Shown: positions 1 through 7,811 of the stretch, one piece after another
Numbering within the stretch: position 1 is the first letter of the stretch
Layout of the letters: the number at the start of each line of letters is the position of its first letter
NCBI RefSeq assembly: GCF_014736495.1
Contig: NZ_MDUX01000035.1
Span: 1 to 34,835 of the forward strand
DNA from: Candidatus Dactylopiibacterium carminicum
Lineage (GTDB): Bacteria > Pseudomonadota > Gammaproteobacteria > Burkholderiales > Rhodocyclaceae
Direction: 5' to 3'
Length of the DNA: 34,835 nucleotides
The notes under the pieces: generated by a model
Database searches by the model: none
Told to the model about the DNA's origin: nothing
The model's input: only the letters and a program-made list of their open reading frames with translations
Translations under genes and position numbers: made by a program

Positions 1-137
1 CACACCCAAATTCCAGAATGTAAACACATTCCGGATACTGTGAACAGGCTCTAGCGCGACATTTTTGTCGGACTCTGCGGCTTGGCGACCGCTATCGTGC
101 CCGGAAATCCTGCGCCCACAGCCCTCTCCGGGCAATA

Positions 138-157
138 CGGGATCACCCTTGATCCCG
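138..157 (-). terminator. Stem-loop just downstream of the SUMT gene
   Basis: Perfect 8-bp stem CGGGATCA / TGATCCCG with a 4-base loop, five bases beyond the stop codon of the minus-strand methyltransferase gene. A second inverted pair, TGCCCGGA (98-105) and TCCGGGCA (127-134), lies just beyond it. There is no T-run after either stem, so this is a terminator-like or RNA-end-stabilising structure rather than a textbook intrinsic terminator. Confidence 0.4.
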
Positions 158-162
158 CAGGG

Positions 163-903
163 TCATGCACACTTGACGACGTTTCCCACGATCAGCAATG
201 CCGGCGGTTTGATGCCGGCGGCGGCGACTTGTGCGGGCAGGTCAGCCAGTGTGCCGACGAGTGTCTGCTGGTCCGGCAGCGTGGCACGGCGGATGCAGGC
301 CACAGGGGTCGTTGCGGGCATGCCGTGGTCAATCAGCTGACGGCTGATTTCGGGCAGTGAAGTCAGCCCCATGTAGAAAACCAGCGTCTGCCCGGGGCGG
401 GCCAGCGAAGGCCAGTCCAGGCTGCAGCTCTGATCCTTGAGATGGCCGGTAACGAAGACCAGTGCCTGGGCATGATCGCGGTGTGTGAGCGGGATGCCGG
501 TGCTGGCCGCCGCACCTGCCGCCGCCGTCACGCCGGGCACGATGCCGAAAGGGATGCCGGCTTCGCGCAGGCTGTCGGCTTCCTCACCGCCGCGGCCGAA
601 GATCAGCGGGTCACCGCCCTTGAGGCGCACCACGCGCCGGCCTGCACGCGCGAGACTGACCAGCAACTGGTTGATGTCGATCTGCGGCAGGGTGTGATTA
701 CCGGCCTTCTTGCCGACGTAGATGCGTTCGGCATCGGCACGCGCATGGGCGACCACCGCCGGGCTCACCAGGTTGTCGTAGACCAGTACATCGGCCTGTG
801 CGATCAGGCGTGCGGCCTTGACGGTCAGCAGGTCGGGGTCGCCGGGGCCGCCGCCGACGAGGAACACCTTGCCGGGAGGGAATTCTGGATCAGCGGCAGT
901 CAT
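163..903 (-). CDS. cobA: Uroporphyrinogen-III C-methyltransferase (SUMT)
   Basis: Transfers two methyl groups from S-adenosylmethionine to uroporphyrinogen III, giving precorrin-2 for siroheme or cobalamin synthesis in the cytoplasm. The 246-residue product carries the tetrapyrrole methylase signatures: the Gly-rich SAM loop VGGGPGDPDLLT (residues 16-27), RLKGGDPLIFGRGGEE (93-108) and PGVTAA (123-128). Only the methyltransferase domain is present; the dehydrogenase/ferrochelatase half of CysG is absent, so those steps need another gene. I chose the ATG at 903 because the conserved domain starts about 10 residues later; the upstream 29-codon extension to 990 has no family similarity. It is divergent from the NAD(P)HX repair gene. 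The sequence does not show whether it serves siroheme or B12; the symbol covers the enzyme activity only. Confidence 0.93.
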   Translation of the reverse strand: MTAADPEFPPGKVFLVGGGPGDPDLLTVKAARLIAQADVLVYDNLVSPAVVAHARADAERIYVGKKAGNHTLPQIDINQLLVSLARAGRRVVRLKGGDPLIFGRGGEEADSLREAGIPFGIVPGVTAAAGAAASTGIPLTHRDHAQALVFVTGHLKDQSCSLDWPSLARPGQTLVFYMGLTSLPEISRQLIDHGMPATTPVACIRRATLPDQQTLVGTLADLPAQVAAAGIKPPALLIVGNVVKCA

Positions 904-1011
904 GCTTGAACAGCAACCCAAGGAAGAACGATGATTCGAGTCTAGCCGCTCGGGGTGGGCCTGTGGAACCGCCGCCGAGTGTGCCTTCACGCATTCCGGA
1001 AAGGGAGCCCG

Positions 1012-2484
1012 ATGAGTCCGAGCATCATCCCCGTGCTGAAAAACGCCGAGCTACGTGCGCAGGAACAGATCCACGCGGATGTGCTGCCACCTCTGATGAT
1101 CCGCGCTGGCGAGGCTGCCGCCGGGCTGGCGCGCCGGCTTCTGCGCTTGCGTTCAGGGCCGGTACTGGTGCTGGCCGGGCCAGGCAACAACGGTGGAGAC
1201 GCCTTCGTCGTGGCGGATTGTCTGCGGGCTGCCGGTTACGATGTGTGGCTTGCCAGCCACGCGGACGCAGCGCGCCTGCCGGCCGATGCGCAGGCTGCCC
1301 GGACACGCTGGTGTGCGGCTGGCGGCGAAGTCCACGAGGATTTCGGTGACGCCGGGTGGGCCCTGGTGATCGACGGGCTCTACGGCATCGGGCTCAAGCG
1401 TCCCATTCAGGGTGTCGAGGCGGACTGGATCGCGCGCATCAATGTGCTGGCGTGTCCGCGTCTGGCGTTGGACATTCCCTCGGGGCTCGCCGCCGAGACC
1501 GGGCAACTCCTCGGCCCCTGCGTATGTGCCACGCACACGGCCAGCTTCATCGCCTTCAAGCCCGGGCTGCTGACGCTGGAAGGGCCGGATCATTGCGGGG
1601 AACTGCACGATTTCGATCTTGGCCTGCCGCGAGCGGTTGGCAATGGCAGCTTGTTCACGCCAGCCTGCGTTGCAGCGTTTCTGCGGCCGCGCGCGCGGAA
1701 TACGCACAAGGGCAGTTTCGGTGCTGTCGGCATCATCGGCGGGGCATCGGGCATGACCGGGGCGGCCTTCCTGGCGGCACGCGCCGCGTTGTATCTCGGA
1801 CCGGGCAAGGTCTTTCTCGGGCTGCTCGATGCCCAGGCCCCAGGGCTCGATCCGCTCCATCCCGAACTGATGCTGCGCGCGCCAGCCGATCTGCTCGAAG
1901 TTTGCGACGCACTGGCGGTCGGTCCTGGTCTGGGCCAGGGCCAGTTCGCGCGTGAACTGCTTGCACGCGCCCTGGCGTTTCCCGGCCCGCTGCTGCTGGA
2001 TGCCGATGCCTTGAACCTGCTGGGGCAGGATGCCGGGTTGCGCGCGCAATGTGCCGCACGCGAGGCCGCCACGGTGATCACGCCCCATCCGGCCGAGGCC
2101 GCACGCCTGCTGGCGTCCTCCGTGTCCAAGGTGCAGGCGGACCGTGTAACCAGTGCCTGCCAGCTGGCGCATGAATTGAAAGCCGCCTGTGTGCTCAAAG
2201 GCGTGGGTAGCGTGATCGCCGAGCCCGGCGGGCCTTGGTGGATCAACACCAGCGGTAATCCCGGGATGGCCAGCGGCGGCATGGGCGATGTGCTCAGCGG
2301 CCTGATCGTCGCCTTGCTGGCCCAGGGCTGGCCTGCGGCCGCCGCGGCCGGGCTGGCGGCGCACCTGCATGGTGCTGCAGCCGATCAGCAGGTGGCCGAG
2401 GGGCAGGGGCCGATCGGCCTGCAGGCCAGCGAAACCCTGGCACCCGCACGGCGGCTCTTCAATGAATGGGCAGGCAAGTGCTGA
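1012..2484 (+). CDS. nnr: Bifunctional NAD(P)H-hydrate epimerase / ADP-dependent dehydratase
   Basis: Repairs hydrated NADH and NADPH (NAD(P)HX): the N-terminal YjeF_N half epimerises R- and S-forms and the C-terminal ribokinase-like half dehydrates the S-form using ADP. The 490-residue protein shows AGPGNNGGDAFVVA, DGLYGIGLKRP and LDIPSGL in the epimerase half. The dehydratase half shows HKGSFGAVGIIGG, VGPGLGQ, LLLDADALNLL, ITPHPAEAARLL and the nucleotide/active-site stretch GNPGMASGGMGDVLSGLI. The start at 1012 is supported by a purine-rich ribosome site (GGAAAGGGAG, 998-1007) and by the family N-terminus; the in-frame extension from 955 is not needed. The gene appears monocistronic, divergent from the methyltransferase and followed by about 300 bases without a gene. 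Confidence 0.94.
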   Translation: MSPSIIPVLKNAELRAQEQIHADVLPPLMIRAGEAAAGLARRLLRLRSGPVLVLAGPGNNGGDAFVVADCLRAAGYDVWLASHADAARLPADAQAARTRWCAAGGEVHEDFGDAGWALVIDGLYGIGLKRPIQGVEADWIARINVLACPRLALDIPSGLAAETGQLLGPCVCATHTASFIAFKPGLLTLEGPDHCGELHDFDLGLPRAVGNGSLFTPACVAAFLRPRARNTHKGSFGAVGIIGGASGMTGAAFLAARAALYLGPGKVFLGLLDAQAPGLDPLHPELMLRAPADLLEVCDALAVGPGLGQGQFARELLARALAFPGPLLLDADALNLLGQDAGLRAQCAAREAATVITPHPAEAARLLASSVSKVQADRVTSACQLAHELKAACVLKGVGSVIAEPGGPWWINTSGNPGMASGGMGDVLSGLIVALLAQGWPAAAAAGLAAHLHGAAADQQVAEGQGPIGLQASETLAPARRLFNEWAGKC

Positions 2485-2519
2485 GTAATAAGGACCGGGT
2501 GCCGAGTGGAAGTCAGAAT

Positions 2520-2579
2520 GGTGCGCATGGCGCACCTTACGAGGTGTAAGCGGTATGGGTAGGGTGCGCCATGCGCACC
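2520..2579. repeat. 60-bp palindromic REP-like element, copy 1
   Basis: The two ends, GGTGCGCATGGCGCACC (2520-2536) and GGTGCGCCATGCGCACC (2563-2579), are perfect 17-bp inverted repeats around a 26-base centre; with one mismatch the match extends four bases further in. Each arm is itself partly self-complementary (GGTGCGC / GCGCACC). A diverged copy with the same spacing and a shared GAGGTG in the loop lies at 32325-32383. Confidence 0.8.
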
Positions 2580-2673
2580 GTGGATCGGGATCCCGATCAC
2601 ACAATCCTGCGTACTCAGCACACGCACCAGCCTGAATAGCCCATGCCTGCTTTGTGTGCAGAGAAATCTTTTA

Positions 2674-2683
2674 TTGCATACAA
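2674..2683. promoter_or_regulatory. Candidate GntR (FCD) operator upstream of the transporter operon
   Basis: TTGCATACAA differs by one base pair from the perfect palindrome TTGTATACAA, a form common among operators of FadR/FCD-type GntR regulators. It lies about 100 bases before the PotA-like start codon in the AT-rich part of the intergenic region, and an FCD-type GntR gene sits in the same operon. The assignment rests on resemblance alone. Confidence 0.3.
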
Positions 2684-2783
2684 AAACGGCAATTTTTCTT
2701 GTAACTTGTTGTTTTTGAATGGTGTGTATTTTCGTTGCTGATCTGGCATGTCCTTCGCTTAACAAGCTGAAAAGGAGATGCAC

Positions 2784-3776
2784 ATGCCAAACAGTCAGTC
2801 TGCTCTGGAACTGGTTCGGGTCAGCAAGCGCTATGGCGCGGTGACCGCCGTCGATGCCATCGATCTGAAGATCCCCGCGGGCAGCTACTGTTGTCTGCTC
2901 GGCCCCTCCGGCTGCGGCAAGACCTCCACGCTGCGCATGATCGCCGGGCACGAGGTGGTCAGTGAGGGCGATGTCCTGCTGGGCAACCGCAACATCACCT
3001 ATCTGCCGGCCGCCGAGCGTGGCACGGCGATGATGTTCCAGAGCTATGCACTGTTTCCGCACCTCACGGTGCTGGACAACGTGGCTTTCAGCCTGCGCAT
3101 GAAGGGCGTGGCCAAGGCCGAGCGTCAGCAACGCGCGCAGGCACTGCTGGAGCGCGTGGCGATGGGCCCGTACGCGCAGCGCCGGCCGGCCGAGCTTTCA
3201 GGCGGGCAGCAGCAGCGCGTGGCGCTGGCACGCGCCCTGATCACCGAGCCGCGTGCGCTGCTGCTGGACGAGCCGCTCTCTGCGCTGGATCCATTCCTGC
3301 GCGTGCGCATGCGCGCCGAACTCAAACGCTGGCAGGCCGAACTGGGTTTTACCTTCGTGCACGTCACCCACTCGCAGGAGGAAGCGATGGCGCTGGCCGA
3401 CCAGGTGGTGGTCATGAATGGCGGCCGCATCGAACAGGTGGCCAGCCCGCACGAGGTTTTCAACCGGCCGGCCAGTGAATTCGTGGCGCGCTTCATGGGC
3501 GGGCACAACGTGCTGGCGCAGGACGGCGGCAAGGTTTCCGTGCGTGCCGACCTTATCCGCCTGGCGCGCCAGCGGCCTGAAGGCGTGCCGGCCGTCGAGG
3601 CCCGCATCGCTGCCGTGGAATACCAGGGCAGCTACGTGCTGGTCGAGCTGGCGCATGACGAGATCGCCGATTTCACGGCGATCGTGCCCGAGGCGGATTT
3701 CTTCGCTGCGCCCTGGCAGGCCGGCGAGGCCGCGCAGGTTTTCTGGCAGGCAACCGACGCTCACCGGCTGGGTTGA
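2784..3776 (+). CDS. PotA-like ABC transporter ATPase
   Basis: Cytoplasmic ATP-binding subunit of an importer of the polyamine/opine/iron (POPT) type. The 330-residue protein has Walker A GPSGCGKT, signature LSGGQQQR, Walker B LLLDEP, D-loop SALD and an intact H-loop in VHVTHSQEEAMALAD. A C-terminal extension of about 90 residues matches a TOBE-like regulatory domain, usual for this branch. The start at 2784 is preferred over the ATG at 2778 because AAGGAG (2772-2777) abuts 2778 but sits six bases from 2784. It is the first gene of an operon continuing with a binding protein, two permeases, a GntR regulator, a racemase-family protein and PuuE. Context suggests the substrate is a ureide rather than a polyamine; that is inference. 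Confidence 0.92.
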   Translation: MPNSQSALELVRVSKRYGAVTAVDAIDLKIPAGSYCCLLGPSGCGKTSTLRMIAGHEVVSEGDVLLGNRNITYLPAAERGTAMMFQSYALFPHLTVLDNVAFSLRMKGVAKAERQQRAQALLERVAMGPYAQRRPAELSGGQQQRVALARALITEPRALLLDEPLSALDPFLRVRMRAELKRWQAELGFTFVHVTHSQEEAMALADQVVVMNGGRIEQVASPHEVFNRPASEFVARFMGGHNVLAQDGGKVSVRADLIRLARQRPEGVPAVEARIAAVEYQGSYVLVELAHDEIADFTAIVPEADFFAAPWQAGEAAQVFWQATDAHRLG

Positions 3777-3831
3777 TCTTGCTTTCCCATGCCGGCGCCG
3801 CCGGTATTCCGTTCGCTTGATGGAGATGACG

Positions 3832-5121
3832 ATGGCTGACAAGGATTCACGCAACAACGATTCATGCAACAGCGCCGCGAACCCCGTGCGCCGCACCCTG
3901 CTCAAGGGCACGGCCGGCATCCTTGCCGCCGGCGCCTTTCCCGCGATCCACGCCCAGGAAAAAGTGGTGCTGCGCTACCTGGGCACCGCCGTGAACCAGG
4001 ACAAGGCAATTGCCGAGAAATTCAAGGCCGACACCGGCATCGATCTCCAGTACATCCCGGTGACCACCGATGAGGTGACCAAGCGTGCGGTGACCGCGCC
4101 CAACAGCTTCGACCTGCTGGATACCGAGTACTTCTCGCTGCGCAACATCGTACCCACCGGCAACCTCAAGGGCATCGACGCGAAGCGCGTGAAGAATGCC
4201 GACAAGATCACCCCGCTGTTCACCAAGGGCGAGGTGGCCGGCAAGAAGGTGGGCGATCAGGGCACCGCGCCGAAGAAGGTGATGTTCCTTACCGGCGAGC
4301 GCTCCAAGCAGTTCGCCGCCGAGCCCACGCAATTCGTGACGCTGATCCCCACCACCTACAACGCCGACACGCTGGGCATCCGCCCGGATCTGATCAAGCG
4401 CCCGATCGAATCCTGGAAGGAGCTGCTCAACCCCGAATTCAAGGGCAAGGCCGCCATCCTCAACATCCCCTCGATCGGCATCATGGATGCGGCGATGGTC
4501 GTGGAAGCCATGGGCATCCACAAGTATGCCGACAAGGGCAACATGACCCGTGCCGAGATCGACCTCACCATCAAGGCGCTGATCGAAGCCAAGCGCGCCG
4601 GTCAGTTCCGCTCGCTGTGGAAGGATTTCAACGAGAGCGTGAACCTGATGTCCTCGGGCGAAGTGGTGATCCAGTCGATGTGGTCGCCTGCTGTCACCGC
4701 TGTGCGCTCGAAGGGCATTGCCTGTGTGTTCCAGCCGCTCAAGGAAGGCTATCGCGCCTGGGCCTCGGGCTTCGGTCTGCCGGCCACACTGTCGGGCAGG
4801 AAGCTGGATGCGGCCTACGAGTTCATCAACTGGTTCCTCGACGGCTGGGCCGGTGCCTACCTCAACCGCCACGGCTATTACTCAGCCGTGCTGGAAACCG
4901 CCAAGGCCAAGATGGAAGCCTATGAATGGGCTTACTGGATGGAAGGCAAGCCTGCCGCCCAGCCGATCAAGAGCCCGCAGGGCGTGGTTATCGCCAAGGC
5001 TGGCGAGGTGCGCGACGGTGGCTCCTACGAGCAACGCATGGGGGGCATCGCCTGCTGGAATGCAGTGATGGACGAGAACGCCTACATGGTGCGCAAGTGG
5101 AACGAGTTCGTGGCGGCGTAA
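3832..5121 (+). CDS. Tat-exported PotD-like solute-binding protein
   Basis: Periplasmic substrate-binding subunit of the ABC importer encoded around it. The 429-residue protein begins with a twin-arginine signal: R20-R21 in VRRTLLKG, a hydrophobic stretch, then a likely cleavage at AIHA-QEK near residue 41. Tat export suggests it folds before crossing the membrane. The mature part has the extracellular solute-binding family 1 (spermidine/putrescine-like) layout, with SWKELLNPEFKGKAAI and an ending rich in Trp and Tyr. GGAG at 3822-3825 lies six bases before the ATG at 3832, which decides this start over the ATGs at 3820 and 3826. The gene follows the ATPase by 55 bases and is followed by a terminator-like hairpin. 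The ligand cannot be read from the sequence. Confidence 0.9.
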   Translation: MADKDSRNNDSCNSAANPVRRTLLKGTAGILAAGAFPAIHAQEKVVLRYLGTAVNQDKAIAEKFKADTGIDLQYIPVTTDEVTKRAVTAPNSFDLLDTEYFSLRNIVPTGNLKGIDAKRVKNADKITPLFTKGEVAGKKVGDQGTAPKKVMFLTGERSKQFAAEPTQFVTLIPTTYNADTLGIRPDLIKRPIESWKELLNPEFKGKAAILNIPSIGIMDAAMVVEAMGIHKYADKGNMTRAEIDLTIKALIEAKRAGQFRSLWKDFNESVNLMSSGEVVIQSMWSPAVTAVRSKGIACVFQPLKEGYRAWASGFGLPATLSGRKLDAAYEFINWFLDGWAGAYLNRHGYYSAVLETAKAKMEAYEWAYWMEGKPAAQPIKSPQGVVIAKAGEVRDGGSYEQRMGGIACWNAVMDENAYMVRKWNEFVAA

Positions 5122-5130
5122 TCGTCTAAT

Positions 5131-5163
5131 CCACCGCCATCGGCTCATTCCGGCGGTGGTTTT
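5131..5163 (+). terminator. Hairpin with T-run between binding protein and permeases
   Basis: CCACCGCC (5131-5138) pairs with GGCGGTGG (5152-5159) and is followed directly by TTTT. It lies 10 bases after the binding-protein stop and about 150 bases before the first permease. A leaky terminator here would raise binding protein over permease, a usual stoichiometry for ABC importers. Confidence 0.6.
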
Positions 5164-5190
5164 CCCCTGAATGCAATGCCCTCAGCCCTG

Positions 5191-5261
5191 CCGTTCGTGG
5201 TGAGCCTGTCGAACCGCGAACGGCCTGGCCGCCCACCCTTCGACAAGCTCAGGGCGAACGG
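5191..5261. repeat. REP-like inverted repeat inside the transporter operon
   Basis: CCGTTCG followed by TGAGCCTGTCGAA (from 5191) is matched in inverted orientation by CCCTTCGACAAGCTCAGG and GCGAACGG (5236-5261), as an imperfect stem. The core TGAGCTTGTCGAAGGG is a widely dispersed proteobacterial intergenic repeat. Related cores occur here near 8609-8631 and 24941-24960. It sits between the terminator and the first permease start. Confidence 0.65.
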
Positions 5262-5315
5262 CCAAACACTGACTTGCTGGTATCGCCCCCTGTTTGATTG
5301 CCGAGAGATCACCTC

Positions 5316-6221
5316 ATGAAACCTGCCTCCCGCCCCATGCTCGCGCGCTGGCGCCTTCACGGCCTGCCCGCAGGGTTGCAGGCTTCGCCCTACGCGCTGG
5401 TGTTTCTGCTGTTCTTCGTGCTGCCGCTGGTGCTGATCGTGGCGGTGAGTTTCTGGGATTCCACCGAGTACGAGATGATCCCGGCCTTCACCGGCAAGAA
5501 CTACGCCGAGATCTTCGCCGGGTGCAGCAACGCGCAGGACATGTGCGTGACCTTCCGCACCTATCTCTCCACCTTCCGCTTCTCCGCACTGGCCTGGCTC
5601 AGCACGCTGCTGATCGGTTTCACGGTGGCCTATTTCATGGCCTTCCACGTGCGCACCGCGCGCATGCAGACGGTGCTTTTCGTGCTGTGCATCATTCCGT
5701 TCTGGACTTCCAACGTCATCCGCATGATCTCCTGGGTGCCGCTGCTGGGGCGCAACGGGCTCATCAACGATTTCCTGCTCGGCCTGGGTATCACCGATCA
5801 GCCGCTGGATTGGCTGCTGTTTTCCCCCTTCTCGGTGGTGCTGGCCTTCGTGCACCTCTTCACGGTGTTCATGATCGTGCCGATCTTCAACGCCATGATG
5901 CGCATCGACCGCTCGCTGATCGAAGCCGCGCGCGATGCCGGCGCCAGCGGCTGGCAGATCCTCTGGCATGTGATCGTGCCGCTGTCGCGCACCGGCATCA
6001 TCATCGGCTCCATCTTCGTGATCACGCTGGTGATGGGCGATTTCGTCACCATCGGCGTGATGGGGGGCCAGCAGATCGCCTCGGTGGGCAAGATCATCCA
6101 GGTGCAGACGAGCTATCTGCAGTTCCCGCTGGCGGCTGCCAACGCGGTGATCCTGCTGCTGGTGGTGCTGATGATCATCTGGGGCCTCACGCGCCTCGTC
6201 GATATCCGCAAGGAGCTTTGA
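5316..6221 (+). CDS. ABC transporter permease, PotB-like
   Basis: First inner-membrane subunit of the importer. The 301-residue protein has about six hydrophobic helices, the first near residues 27-45, and the EAA loop that docks the ATPase (EAARDAGASGWQILWHVIVPLS, in two parts around residues 205-226). The ATG at 5316 is preferred over the in-frame TTG at 5298; a GAGAG purine run lies 8 bases upstream, so the ribosome site is only modest. The stop overlaps the ribosome site region of the next permease, with one base between TGA and ATG. It is part of the ATPase, binding protein and permease set. Confidence 0.91.
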   Translation: MKPASRPMLARWRLHGLPAGLQASPYALVFLLFFVLPLVLIVAVSFWDSTEYEMIPAFTGKNYAEIFAGCSNAQDMCVTFRTYLSTFRFSALAWLSTLLIGFTVAYFMAFHVRTARMQTVLFVLCIIPFWTSNVIRMISWVPLLGRNGLINDFLLGLGITDQPLDWLLFSPFSVVLAFVHLFTVFMIVPIFNAMMRIDRSLIEAARDAGASGWQILWHVIVPLSRTGIIIGSIFVITLVMGDFVTIGVMGGQQIASVGKIIQVQTSYLQFPLAAANAVILLLVVLMIIWGLTRLVDIRKEL

Positions 6222-6222
6222 G

Positions 6223-7107
6223 ATGGACGGTAAACGCGGTCTGGATTTCTATCTGCTGGCAGCCTTCTTCGGCGCTTTCCTGCTGTTCCTCTACGGCCCC
6301 ACGCTGACCATCTTCGTGCTCAGCCTGCAGGGGCCGGATGGCGGCCTGGTGTTCCCGATGCGCGGGCTTTCGCTGTACTGGTTCGGCAAGCTATTCGAAG
6401 GCATCGGCGTGATCGACATCGGCGCGGCGCTGATGCGCTCCTTCAAGCTCGGCCTGTGCGTCACCGTGCTCACCGTGACGCTGGCGCTCGGCGCGGGGCT
6501 CGCCTACCGCAAGAAGCTGTGGGGCGGCGGCCCGCTGTTCTACATCACCGTGGCCAGCCTGATCATGCCTTCCATCATCGTTTCCCTGGGCATCGGCCTT
6601 TCCTTCCGGTTGTTCGATGGCGTGCTGCGCGATTTCTTCGTCTGGGCCGGCTGGGAAATTGCGGATTCCTTCGCTACCAGCATGGGCCTGTACACCTCGG
6701 CGCTGGGCGCCCAGCTCACCTGGACGCTGCCTTTCGGCCTGCTGATCCTGTTCGCCGTCTTCAACCGCTTCAACGCGGCGTATGAAGAAGCCGCGCGCGA
6801 TCTTGGCGCCACCGCCTTCCAGAGTTTCCGCCACGTGGTGCTGCCGCTGATCGGCCCTTCGGTGGTCGGCGTGGCGATGTTCGGCTTCACCCTGTCGTGG
6901 GACGAAATCGCGCGCACCTCGCAGGCCATCGGCGATCTCAACACCCTGCCGCTCGAACTTCAGGGCCTCACCACCACCGTCACCACGCCCGTGATCTATG
7001 CGCTGGGCACGCTGACCACGCTGGTCTCCTGCCTCGTCATCCTCATCGCGCTGGGCATCGCCACCTTTGCGCAACGCAGGACGAAGCGCGGCAAGGATGT
7101 GGCATGA
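6223..7107 (+). CDS. ABC transporter permease, PotC-like
   Basis: Second inner-membrane subunit; it would pair with the preceding permease to form the channel. The 294-residue protein has six hydrophobic segments and the docking loop AYEEAARDLGATAFQSFRHV around residues 186-205, followed by VLPLIGPS. AAGGAG at 6210-6215 sits seven bases before the ATG. Its stop codon overlaps the start of the GntR gene in an ATGA junction, implying translational coupling of regulator and transporter. About 290 residues is a little long for PotC (near 264 in E. coli) but within the family's range. Confidence 0.91.
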   Translation: MDGKRGLDFYLLAAFFGAFLLFLYGPTLTIFVLSLQGPDGGLVFPMRGLSLYWFGKLFEGIGVIDIGAALMRSFKLGLCVTVLTVTLALGAGLAYRKKLWGGGPLFYITVASLIMPSIIVSLGIGLSFRLFDGVLRDFFVWAGWEIADSFATSMGLYTSALGAQLTWTLPFGLLILFAVFNRFNAAYEEAARDLGATAFQSFRHVVLPLIGPSVVGVAMFGFTLSWDEIARTSQAIGDLNTLPLELQGLTTTVTTPVIYALGTLTTLVSCLVILIALGIATFAQRRTKRGKDVA

Positions 7108-7808
7108 ACGACATGGCCCATCTGCCGCTGGCGCTGACCGACAACGACATCTACGAGCGCATCGTCGAGGCTGTGCTCGACCATCGCCTGGCACCGGGCA
7201 CCCGGCTGGGCGAGGAGAAGCTCGGGCGCGTCTTCGGCGTGTCACGCACGCGCATCCGTCAGGTGCTGGTGCGTCTGGCCGCCGAGCAGATCGTCGAACT
7301 CGCCCACAACCGGGGCGCCAGCATCGCCAGCCCCACGCCGGCCGAGGCGCAGGAAGTGTTCGAGGCGCGCATCCTGATCGAGCTGCCCTTGCTCGAAGCC
7401 TTCATCGACAAGGCCGATGACACCGAGGTAGCCGCGCTGGCGGCGTTGTTCGCGGACGAGCAGCGCGCCTGCACGCAGGGTGACCGCCGTGCGGCGATCC
7501 GCCTCTCCGGCGAGTTCCACACCGCCATCGCCCAGGGCGCGCGCAACCGCACGCTGGAGCGCATCCTGCGCGAACTGATCCCGCGCTCCTCGCTGATCCT
7601 GATGGCCAGCGAGCAACACAGCGGGCACGAGCTCTGCGGCTGCGGCGAAAACGAACACCAGGCGTTGCTGGAGGCCATCCAGGCGCGCAACACCCGGCTT
7701 GCGCTGCGTCTGATGAAGAGCCACCTGCGCCACATCCTGGCCGGCATCCGTTTCCGCACGCCGCGCGAAGCGCAGGCCGACATCGAACATCTGTTCCGGG
7801 AGAACTGA
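7104..7808 (+). CDS. GntR-family (FCD subfamily) transcriptional regulator
   Basis: DNA-binding regulator, probably sensing the transported compound or its breakdown product. The 234-residue protein has an N-terminal winged helix (residues about 11-75, with EEKLGRVFGVSRTRIRQVLVRL as recognition region, in two parts) and an all-helical FCD ligand domain. That domain keeps the usual histidines, in SGEFHTAI, ENEHQALL and SHLRHI, which bind metal in this subfamily. It is co-transcribed with its likely targets, overlapping the permease by four bases (ATGA), with AAGGA six bases upstream inside the permease gene. The racemase-family gene follows three bases after its stop. Autoregulation of the operon is likely but inferred. 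Confidence 0.92.
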   Translation: MNDMAHLPLALTDNDIYERIVEAVLDHRLAPGTRLGEEKLGRVFGVSRTRIRQVLVRLAAEQIVELAHNRGASIASPTPAEAQEVFEARILIELPLLEAFIDKADDTEVAALAALFADEQRACTQGDRRAAIRLSGEFHTAIAQGARNRTLERILRELIPRSSLILMASEQHSGHELCGCGENEHQALLEAIQARNTRLALRLMKSHLRHILAGIRFRTPREAQADIEHLFREN

Positions 7809-7811
7809 GGC

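Larger units (their letters stand above)
2485..2783. other. Intergenic region upstream of the PotA-like operon
   Basis: About 300 bases without a coding region. The first third holds a 60-bp palindromic repeat (listed separately). The stretch 2660-2745 is distinctly AT-rich compared with its surroundings, as expected for the promoter and regulatory region of the downstream transporter operon. It includes a near-palindrome at 2674-2683 that could be a GntR operator. I could not define -35/-10 boxes with confidence. Confidence 0.5.

Noticed and set aside
57..70. CGACA-TTTT-TGTCG hairpin at the left edge
   Set aside because: Only five base pairs, about 90 bases from the nearest gene end, and no T-run in either orientation; not reported as a terminator.
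1153..2604. 483-codon open frame antisense to the NAD(P)HX repair gene
   Set aside because: Low-complexity Arg/Gly/Gln-rich product with no family motif; a high-G+C antisense shadow of a strongly conserved gene.
3418..3831. Long upstream extension of the PotD-like binding protein
   Set aside because: It overlaps the PotA-like gene out of frame; the ribosome site and Tat signal fix the start at 3832.
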